Origin: a virus
Length of the DNA: 22,282 bases
Reading direction: 5' to 3' (one strand)
Virus record (IMG/VR): IMGVR_UViG_3300034954_001035
Span: 1 to 22,282 of that record
In this document: piece after piece, positions 15,938-22,282 of the stretch
Numbering within the stretch: the first letter of the stretch is position 1
Layout of the letters: every line of letters begins with the position of its first letter
Position numbers and translations under genes: made by a program
The notes under the pieces: generated by a model
Seen by the model: only the letters and a program-made list of their open reading frames with translations
The model's database searches: none
Told to the model about the DNA's origin: nothing

Positions 15938-16815
15938 TGGCAAATTACGCTGTTCAAAAAGCAAAATATGGCGGTGTTACTGGAACAATTCAGGTGTTTG
16001 TCAGTCAACTACCAGACGGAAATGATCCAAACGCAGGAGATTTTAGAGAAAAATTGCCTGCAGGATTTTTAAGGTGTGATGGTAGTATATTCAAGGCAGA
16101 TTTATTTCCTGAACTTGCTAAAATTGTTGGAATCGGAGAAGATTGTAAGTTTGCAAAAGATCCTGAGAGTATTGGTGCTGATGAATTTCAACTACCAGAC
16201 TTAGGATCAAAATATCTGGTTCCTGGAAATGCAACAGGAACTTATCTGTCAGAAAAACTTAGTGATGGTACTACTGCAAGAATTGGTGCCGAGTTTGATG
16301 TAAGATCAAACGTAGGTAGTTCTGAGACTATCACATATAGTGGTAATTTCACAATTGATGGTGACACTGGAGATATTGAAGGTGATCCTTTATACACAGC
16401 AGATGAATCAACATTCAGAGGAATTTTAACAGATAGAAATTTCCAAGGTCATGGACACTTGGCAAATCAGACAGTCATTAACTGCACTGGTAACTTTGAA
16501 GTTAGTACTGCTGTAGGACCAGAAAGAGCAGGAAATAGTCATAGTGGCAATAACTGCAGAGCATTTGGAGGCAATCAACTGTATTTTGTTGCTAGACCAG
16601 AGGGTTCTAGTGCTACATCAGCATCACATGAACACACCATCCAACTTCCTAATGCTGGTGCTGATTACACACACAACTTACAGTATACATATCCAACAAC
16701 AAATATTGGAGCACAGAACATTAGGACGACTGTAAACATCATCACTGAAGATGTTAAAACGTTCGATACAGCATTAGCTCCATACATTATGGTCGAATAC
16801 ATCATTAAATTCTAA
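15937..16815 (+). CDS. Tail-collar-domain fibre protein, second of three
   Basis: A 292-residue relative of the preceding protein. Both begin MANY, and the first 13 bases of the two genes are identical, which points to tandem duplication. The collar domain is more divergent: GTIQVFVSQ, PAGFLRCDGS, FPELAKIVG, FQLPDLGSKYLVPG. It has two His-x-His motifs, H172-G-H174 and H231-E-H233, closer together than in its relatives, and it ends YIMVEYIIKF. The start overlaps the previous stop by one base (TAATG), with a weak AGGG ten bases upstream. One base separates its stop from the next ATG. It is probably an alternative or companion fibre-tip protein. The middle (residues 100-170) has no features I recognise. 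Confidence 0.82.
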   Translation: MANYAVQKAKYGGVTGTIQVFVSQLPDGNDPNAGDFREKLPAGFLRCDGSIFKADLFPELAKIVGIGEDCKFAKDPESIGADEFQLPDLGSKYLVPGNATGTYLSEKLSDGTTARIGAEFDVRSNVGSSETITYSGNFTIDGDTGDIEGDPLYTADESTFRGILTDRNFQGHGHLANQTVINCTGNFEVSTAVGPERAGNSHSGNNCRAFGGNQLYFVARPEGSSATSASHEHTIQLPNAGADYTHNLQYTYPTTNIGAQNIRTTVNIITEDVKTFDTALAPYIMVEYIIKF

Positions 16816-16816
16816 A

Positions 16817-19800
16817 ATGCCTACTCAGACTTATAATTCCCCAGGACAATATCTTCTGACTCTCCCAGGTACAGTAGGAGAGTTTGATTTTGATGTCAGA
16901 GGAGCAGGTGGAGGTGGTAGTGGTTCTGACGCTGGATCTCCTGGTGCTAGTGGTGGTGCTGGAGCGAGATTTACTGGTAGCGGTCAGGTAACTCCTGGAA
17001 CTACACTCGTCATCAACGTTGGTGGCGGCGGAGGAGGCGGTGCTAGTTCTCAAGGTGGTGCCCCTGGTGGTCCTGGTGGAAGTGTATCTTCTACTGGTGG
17101 TAATGGTGGTAATGGTGGGCGAGCAGGAAATTCTGGATCCTCTGGTGGAGGTGGCGGCGGTGGTGCATGTTCATTCATCGCTTTAGAATCTGGTGCTCCT
17201 CCAGGTGGTGCAATTAATTTTAATCAGACTTTCACATCTGGTACAACTATTGTTATTCCTTCTAGTGTTACTACAGTAAACTATACTGTAAAAGGAGCAC
17301 AAGGTGGTAAAGGCGGCAATTCCACTGATGTAAGTCCTGGTGGAACTGCTGGCGGTGATATTGCTCCAAAAGGACAAGGTGGTCAAATCATTAGTGGATC
17401 ACTATTCAATATTGCAGGTAAAACAGTTAGTCTTATTGTTGGAACTAGGGGACAGAATGGTGTAGGAAACCAAGTTGGTTCTGCTGCTGGTGGACTTGGT
17501 GGCGGCGGAGTTGTTCTTGGTGGAGTGGGAGCAGCATCTGCAACACAGATAGAAACTTGGAGAACGAGTTCAGGTGGTGGCGGTGGTGGCGGAGATAGTG
17601 CCATCCGTATTGACACTGATGGAAATACCATTGCTGTTATGGCAGGTGGTGGAGGAGGATCAGGTGGAGCAGGTTACAGTGCTGGTGATCCATCATCCAC
17701 AATCTATCCAGCACAAGCAAATTTGGTAACTAATTACAATCCTACCAACGGTGGAAATGCAGCTGTACACTTAAATAGTGCTTCCAATTCTGGTGGTGGT
17801 GGCGGTGGTGCAGGATCCCCTGGTGGTCCTGGTGGATTATCTTATTTTTCAGGCAATCACCTTGCAGGTGGAGTCGGCACTGGTGGCACTGGATATTACA
17901 ATACTTCTTATACTACAGATGCTGCAACTGGTGACACGAATGGTAATAGAAATGAGACAAACACTGCTCAAAACGGTGAGATCAATATCAACTACACCAA
18001 TGTAGGATCAGGAGAACTTTTAGTCTGTGCTGGTGGCGGCGGTGGTGCTGGTGGTGCAGGAAATGATGGCAGTGGTCCATCTGGTTTCCAATTTGGTGGT
18101 GATGGTTCATCTTCATTCTCAGGATCGGACAATATCACTTCAGGTGGCAATGCTTCCAACAACGGAGGAGACGGTGGCGCAGGCGGTGGTGGCGGTGGAG
18201 GCACCCAAGGTGGTTCCGCTGGTTTTACTCCTGGTAGTGATAGTGATGCAGGTGGTGGAACTGGTGGTGGATCTTACAATAATAGTACTTACATTACTAG
18301 CATCAATTATCAGTCTGGTGGTAGATCTGCAGGTGGCGGACAATCTACTGCAGGAACCAATGGATATATTTCGATCACTTACACTGACAATGATGGAAAT
18401 CCAAACCCAGTATCTAATTTCCCAACAGTAACTAACGCTGAGGTAAACACATCATATACAACTGCTAATACTGTAGCGGTTGCAGGAATTAATATCACTG
18501 TTCCTGCTACTTCTGTAAACGCTGCAATTATTAAAAACGGAACTAATGTAGGAAATTCTACGACAGTAGTTAATGGTGATAATTTAGGTCTTACAATGAC
18601 CTCAGCACCTAATTTCTCTACGACTAGAACGGGAACTCTATCTTTCGGACTAGCAGGACAAACTGTTACTTCAACGTGGAATGTTATTACAAAAGATCCA
18701 CCAAATAATATCCCTAATCCATTTGATTTTACTGATGTAACAGAACAACCACTCAACGCTTCAATTATCAGCAATAGTGTTACTATTAGTGGTCTTACTG
18801 AGCAGGCAGATGTTAGTTGTTCTGCTCTAACTGGAGGACTGGCAAGTACTGTTACTCTAGTAATTAATGGAACCGACAGTGGATCCTCAACTGGAACTAT
18901 TAATAATGGCGATACTCTTCAATTAAATGTTACATCAGCAGCTACTGTAAACACAGTGACCACTGCATCAGTCACAGTGGGTGGTGGTGCAGCAGTTGAT
19001 TGGTCTGTAACAACAATCCTTCAAGAAGATACTGCTCCAAATACTTTTAATTTCATCGATGTTGTTGATGCTCCTGGTGGCACAATGGTTGATAGTAATG
19101 TGCAGACATTAACAGGATTTAATACTGCAGCATTGATTGCCATGTCTCCAGATACAAATGGTATTCAAGTCAGTGTTAATGGTGGTGCTTGGGTAACTCC
19201 AGGTCCATCTACAACTATTCTTCCTAATCAGACATTACAGTTACGTGGTCCAGCACCATCTGCTGCAAATGGCACTATCAATACTACTGTATTGATTGGC
19301 ACGGTTTCTACTGGACAAGTAACTGATACATGGAGAATTACTACTGGAGCTGCTAATGATACAACTCCAGACCAATTTACATTTAATGATAGAACTAATC
19401 AAGATGCAACTACTATTGTCTATAGTAACCAAGTATTCTTGAGTGGTATAACTGCATCAGCATCAATCAGTGTTACTTCCTCTGGAACAGGAACATCAAA
19501 ATCAATTAGTCTTGATGGTGGAACCAACTGGCAAGCAATTCCATATACAGGAACATTTGATCCATCAACTCAGAGTATGAGATTACGTTTGACCACTGGT
19601 GGTTATGGATCTAATGCAGCAAATATTGGAGTAACAGTTGGTGGTGTCTCTGACACATGGAGTGTAGGAACTCTTTCTTCACAACCAGTTGGACAAAATA
19701 AGTCTACATGGTATAATTCTACTCCAGGTACTAAACAGGACGGACTTGCTATTGGCACAATTATTCCTATCTTCAGAGATTCTCAGGGTAACTGGGGACA

Positions 19801-20938
19801 ATTGGATGGAGAACTAGATTCTAGATACCCAGGATTTAGAGAGTGTGATGGAACATCTTTGAATGCAGAAGATTATCCAGATTTATTTGAAGTTATTGGC
19901 AACAGATATGGTGGATCTGCTTCTAAGAGTGTTAATGGACCAACCACAACATATACTGGTTCTTTCCAACTTCCTAATATTAGAAACAGAAGATTGTTTG
20001 GAACAGGAAATGTTGATGGTAACCAAGGTGGATCTCCATTAGCACCAACCAGAGTAGGACCAGGAGGAACTGGAACTGGATCTGCTAATACTGTTGGATC
20101 TGTTGGTGGTGACTGGTTTATCGATACAGTCGATGCTGGTGGTAACCTACCATTAGAACAGGTTGAAGGAACTGGTAACACTGGAACTTCAGGACAATTC
20201 TATGCACTAGGAAATATTGAGACAACAGGATATGAGGGAGTTAAATCCAATGTAATTACCTTCAACGTTGCTGGTAACATCAATGCTACATGTGGTCCTC
20301 TCATTGAGACCATTGTAGAAACACCAGGACATATTCACCAAGCATTGAGTGGAACGGTTCTTAACACAACCACAGGTTTGATGGCATGGGGATCTAGAGG
20401 TACATTAACAAATGGAACTAGATTAAACACCAATGATACATCTAATCTACTGCCAGGAGGTCCTACTGCTCCTAACTCAGGACTAGGTGGACCAGGATTT
20501 ACTGCTACTGTAAGTTATACTAACTATTGGGCGTCTCCTAAAGATGGTAGTCTACAATTAAACAATAACAGTGGTAACCAATTGGGTGCTATTGACGTTC
20601 TTGCAACCACAGCAAGCACCAGAATTTATTCTCCAGAGGGTGGTTTAAAGACTCATAACCATTATCTGTCAACTACAGAATATGGAGATGCTGCTAATGC
20701 TTATGGTTGGGGTAATATCAATGGACCAGGAACAAAAACTTCAGGATTAGGTGGAGCTAATGATGGCACAGTTGAGGTGGCATTTACACACACTGAACTA
20801 GGTGCTCGTGTCAATAGAGGTAAATTTGAATTGTCAACTGCTAAGGCATTGATTCCTGATGTTGTTTTAAGACCTAATGTAACCATCCCTCTCGTGCAAC
20901 CATTCTTCAGAGTAAAGTATCTAATTAAGGCATACTAA
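16817..20938 (+). CDS. Glycine-rich adhesin with Ig-like repeats and C-terminal tail-collar domain
   Basis: A 1373-residue protein in three parts. Residues 1-523 are glycine-rich, in two modules, each opening with a short beta segment (YNSPGQYLLTLPG at 6-18; a TIVIPSSVTTVNYTV segment after 140), followed by long GGGG and PGGPGG runs. Residues 529-952 hold four Ig-like repeats of 108-110 residues, each ending in W-x-[IV]-T or similar. Residues about 970-1373 are a collar domain (GTIIPIFRD, C1010-DG, YPDLFEVIGNRYGG, FQLPNIRNR) with His-x-His at H1172-H1174 and H1280-H1282, ending FRVKYLIKAY. Polyglycine segments in T4-like gp38 adhesins form PGII sandwiches that carry receptor-binding loops, so this is a candidate host-recognition protein. 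It starts one base after the previous stop with no clear Shine-Dalgarno. Receptor and position on the virion are unknown. Confidence 0.82.
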   Translation: MPTQTYNSPGQYLLTLPGTVGEFDFDVRGAGGGGSGSDAGSPGASGGAGARFTGSGQVTPGTTLVINVGGGGGGGASSQGGAPGGPGGSVSSTGGNGGNGGRAGNSGSSGGGGGGGACSFIALESGAPPGGAINFNQTFTSGTTIVIPSSVTTVNYTVKGAQGGKGGNSTDVSPGGTAGGDIAPKGQGGQIISGSLFNIAGKTVSLIVGTRGQNGVGNQVGSAAGGLGGGGVVLGGVGAASATQIETWRTSSGGGGGGGDSAIRIDTDGNTIAVMAGGGGGSGGAGYSAGDPSSTIYPAQANLVTNYNPTNGGNAAVHLNSASNSGGGGGGAGSPGGPGGLSYFSGNHLAGGVGTGGTGYYNTSYTTDAATGDTNGNRNETNTAQNGEININYTNVGSGELLVCAGGGGGAGGAGNDGSGPSGFQFGGDGSSSFSGSDNITSGGNASNNGGDGGAGGGGGGGTQGGSAGFTPGSDSDAGGGTGGGSYNNSTYITSINYQSGGRSAGGGQSTAGTNGYISITYTDNDGNPNPVSNFPTVTNAEVNTSYTTANTVAVAGINITVPATSVNAAIIKNGTNVGNSTTVVNGDNLGLTMTSAPNFSTTRTGTLSFGLAGQTVTSTWNVITKDPPNNIPNPFDFTDVTEQPLNASIISNSVTISGLTEQADVSCSALTGGLASTVTLVINGTDSGSSTGTINNGDTLQLNVTSAATVNTVTTASVTVGGGAAVDWSVTTILQEDTAPNTFNFIDVVDAPGGTMVDSNVQTLTGFNTAALIAMSPDTNGIQVSVNGGAWVTPGPSTTILPNQTLQLRGPAPSAANGTINTTVLIGTVSTGQVTDTWRITTGAANDTTPDQFTFNDRTNQDATTIVYSNQVFLSGITASASISVTSSGTGTSKSISLDGGTNWQAIPYTGTFDPSTQSMRLRLTTGGYGSNAANIGVTVGGVSDTWSVGTLSSQPVGQNKSTWYNSTPGTKQDGLAIGTIIPIFRDSQGNWGQLDGELDSRYPGFRECDGTSLNAEDYPDLFEVIGNRYGGSASKSVNGPTTTYTGSFQLPNIRNRRLFGTGNVDGNQGGSPLAPTRVGPGGTGTGSANTVGSVGGDWFIDTVDAGGNLPLEQVEGTGNTGTSGQFYALGNIETTGYEGVKSNVITFNVAGNINATCGPLIETIVETPGHIHQALSGTVLNTTTGLMAWGSRGTLTNGTRLNTNDTSNLLPGGPTAPNSGLGGPGFTATVSYTNYWASPKDGSLQLNNNSGNQLGAIDVLATTASTRIYSPEGGLKTHNHYLSTTEYGDAANAYGWGNINGPGTKTSGLGGANDGTVEVAFTHTELGARVNRGKFELSTAKALIPDVVLRPNVTIPLVQPFFRVKYLIKAY
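16901..18385 (+). repeat. Glycine-rich low-complexity coding region, two modules
   Basis: Runs of GGT, GGC and GGA codons encode poly-Gly blocks separated by Ser, Asn, Ala and Pro. The first module covers residues 1 to about 134 and the second residues 135-523. The second is longer and holds five or more poly-Gly runs. Such GC-richer, repetitive DNA stands out from the AT-rich surroundings and is prone to slippage and recombination. Confidence 0.85.
18401..19672 (+). repeat. Four Ig-like repeats of 108-110 residues
   Basis: The conserved tryptophan codon of each repeat lies at 18677, 19001, 19331 and 19658, spacings of 324, 330 and 327 bases. Units 2-4 open PNPFDFTD, PNTFNFID and PDQFTFND, continue with an N or Q before a hydrophobic strand and a GLT/GFN/GIT turn, and close DWSVTT, DTWRITT and DTWSVGT. 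Unit 1 is more divergent. They probably act as stalk or spacer domains, or as surface-carbohydrate binding domains as suggested for other phage Ig-like modules. Confidence 0.78.
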
Positions 20939-20941
20939 ATA
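20935..20941 (+). promoter_or_regulatory. Possible late promoter variant (CTAAATA)
   Basis: CTAAATA, one mismatch from the last seven bases of TATAAATA, overlaps the stop codon of the collar/adhesin gene and lies 22 bases before the next ATG. That is the right distance for a late transcript with a leader of about 15 bases. This is the only gap of note in the structural block after 1505. A single short AT-rich match is weak evidence. Confidence 0.4.
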
Positions 20942-20962
20942 TTATTATCGGATTTATAGATT

Positions 20963-21598
20963 ATGCAACCAATTAAACCTCTTGAGTTGATGAAAGATCC
21001 AAATCTCACCAAGAGTGAGTTTAAGGATTTTGTTGGTGTGTGGGAAAACTTTATGCCTGCATATCTCTGTGAGAAGATCATCAATCATTTTGAGCATGAA
21101 CTAGGAAACTCATCCATCGTTGACGGTAAGATGATGGATGGAGAACAGCAATTTGGATCACAAGGAAAGTTAGGTCGTGATGACTTATCTCTTCTACTCA
21201 ATATCACTAGTACAGAACTAGCAGGAGCTGTAAATCAGTATTTACAAGCAACTGTAATGCATTACATTGACAAATACTCTCAGTTGCAATCTTGTAGGTT
21301 ATTTTCTACAGACTTAAAACTACAGAAAACAGAACCAGAGGGTGGATATCATGTATGGCACTATGAATCTAGTGACTACTCTCACTGTAACAGAGAGTTA
21401 GTATGGATTCTCTATCTTAATGATATGCCAGAAAATGAGGGAGAGACAGAGTTTTTACATCAACGTCGTCGTATTAGACCAACACAAGGAACTATTACTA
21501 TCTGGCCAGCAGGTTTGACACACGTTCATCGTGGACTAACAGTTTATTCTCAGGATAAATATATACTGACAGGATGGTATCTGCAATCTCCAAGGTAA
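20963..21598 (+). CDS. 2-oxoglutarate/Fe(II)-dependent oxygenase (prolyl-4-hydroxylase-like)
   Basis: The 211-residue protein has the signature of the 2OG-Fe(II) oxygenase superfamily in its C-terminal half. The proximal metal pair is H133-Y-E135 (HxE, where HxD is usual). Then come a strand-rich stretch (VWILYLND, EGETEFLHQ, TQGTITIWPAG), the distal His189 in HVHRG, and Lys199 in KYILTGW. Lys199 lies ten residues after His189, where the residue binding the 2OG carboxylate is expected. Members hydroxylate proline, lysine or small molecules using O2. Such genes are frequent near fibre genes in T4-like cyanophages, but their substrates are mostly unknown. The neighbour is a Gly/Pro-containing adhesin, so a virion-protein substrate is possible but unproven. 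The N-terminal half (VWENFMPAYLCEKIINHFE) is typical of these enzymes. Confidence 0.85.
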   Translation: MQPIKPLELMKDPNLTKSEFKDFVGVWENFMPAYLCEKIINHFEHELGNSSIVDGKMMDGEQQFGSQGKLGRDDLSLLLNITSTELAGAVNQYLQATVMHYIDKYSQLQSCRLFSTDLKLQKTEPEGGYHVWHYESSDYSHCNRELVWILYLNDMPENEGETEFLHQRRRIRPTQGTITIWPAGLTHVHRGLTVYSQDKYILTGWYLQSPR

Positions 21599-21599
21599 A

Positions 21600-22282
21600 A
21601 TGACACAAGAGTACATCAACAGGAAAGACGCCACCTTTAAGAATACTATCTTAGAGGTAAACATGGCGGAGCAACTAGCAGTTTTGCATAACTACACTGC
21701 TGCTAAAATTGATGATGCCGTTTGGACGGAGAAAGTCCTTCCAAAGTTAAACCCTCAATGGCATATTGCTGGTAAAGATGAAATCGAGTATTTCATTTAT
21801 TATACTGATGGCAGTTATATCTGTCAAAAGAGAAGATTGAGAACAGATAGTGAAACTAATTCACAATATTGGAAGACATATTGGTATGAGGAAGCTACTC
21901 CTGCACAGTCAAAGGAAGTTTACGAATTATTCTCTGCTCTGTTCACGTTAACAAAAGAAGAGAGAAGAACTAATTGGGTCAAAGAATCTAAGAAACTCTT
22001 TGATTATCAGTTTTACTATGAAGCAAAATGGAGAAAGATGAGAATGCAGATTGATGAAATGCTTCTGTATTCTGATTGGAGAATGCTTGCTGATTATGAA
22101 GAAGAGTTTGAGGGAGAACTAGAACTTTGGAAGACTTGGAGAAAGAGATTAAGAGCATTGCTACCAGACCTTGATACTTTCGAGAGCAACTACAAAGCAT
22201 TTGAGCATGTATCAAAGACAAAGTATCCTATTGATCCTAACATGTATGTTAAAAAGTATCCTAATAAAGATGTAGAATACTT
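21600..22282 (+). CDS. Protein with a tail-assembly-chaperone-like segment (partial, runs off the window)
   Basis: Starting one base after the oxygenase stop, with an AAGG Shine-Dalgarno four bases before the ATG, a frame is open for 227 codons to the window edge. Residues about 140-190 match the layout of the phage tail (fibre) assembly chaperone domain: a basic helix (EAKWRKMRMQ), then DEMLLYSDW at 152-160 (compare the RDxLLxxTDW of the family), an acidic linker, and WKTWRKRLRALLPD from 177. Family members help fold or trimerise fibres encoded next to them, which fits the position after four fibre genes. The N-terminal 138 residues, rich in aromatic and charged residues, are not recognised, and the C-terminus is not in view. 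An internal ATG at 21663 is an alternative start but has no better Shine-Dalgarno. Confidence 0.72.
   Translation, partial: MTQEYINRKDATFKNTILEVNMAEQLAVLHNYTAAKIDDAVWTEKVLPKLNPQWHIAGKDEIEYFIYYTDGSYICQKRRLRTDSETNSQYWKTYWYEEATPAQSKEVYELFSALFTLTKEERRTNWVKESKKLFDYQFYYEAKWRKMRMQIDEMLLYSDWRMLADYEEEFEGELELWKTWRKRLRALLPDLDTFESNYKAFEHVSKTKYPIDPNMYVKKYPNKDVEY

Noticed and set aside
17992-18204. Proline-rich minus-strand ORF (and similar ones at 17383-17631)
   Set aside because: They are antisense readings of the poly-Gly codons of the adhesin gene; Pro runs are expected as complements of GGN codons.
18027-18431. 134-codon plus-strand ORF within the adhesin
   Set aside because: It is another frame of the Gly-rich region, rich in Val, Leu and Ala as expected from shifted GGT repeats, with no start signal.

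Overview
The window looks like part of the genome of a T4-like cyanophage (a marine cyanomyovirus infecting Synechococcus or Prochlorococcus). The evidence is a phage-type CpcT/CpeT phycobilin-lyase gene, a small tRNA cluster, a T4-type late promoter (TATAAATA), a giant tail-fibre gene, three tail-collar-domain genes in a row, and a phage-style 2-oxoglutarate/Fe(II) oxygenase. All genes lie on the + strand, are tightly packed and are AT-rich. This is inferred from gene content only; no database search was possible.

Layout. Positions 1-552 hold the last codons of an unidentified gene that overlaps cpeT by ATGA, then cpeT. Positions 553-985 hold tRNA-Thr(TGT), tRNA-Ala(TGC) and tRNA-Asn(GTT). 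The 199 bases between the first two tRNAs carry no ORF but form several consecutive potential stem-loops and what may be a damaged tRNA-Gly. Positions 1050-1400 encode a small HNH endonuclease, followed directly by a tRNA T-arm-like 11-mer. A late promoter at 1461-1468 then drives the structural block.

Structural block. A 4387-residue fibre protein (1505-14668) takes up more than half the window. It has a beta-helix-like N-terminus, a central part built from at least three families of internal repeats, and a beta-rich, fibre-like C-terminal part. Three collar-domain proteins follow with almost no spacing (14672-15937, 15937-16815, 16817-20938). The third carries a large glycine-rich N-terminal region and four Ig-like repeats. 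All three have two His-x-His motifs and a similar C-terminal end, so they look like paralogous distal-fibre or adhesin parts. A possible second late promoter precedes a 2OG-Fe(II) oxygenase (20963-21598). A partial gene with a tail-assembly-chaperone-like segment (21600 to the window end) follows.

The 1505-22282 block probably works as a late adsorption-apparatus module: a giant fibre, three candidate receptor-binding tip proteins, an enzyme that might modify a fibre or host molecule, and an assembly chaperone. The most open questions are the structured inter-tRNA region, the growth of the giant fibre by repeat duplication, the paired HxH motifs, and whether the oxygenase acts on the neighbouring glycine-rich adhesin.
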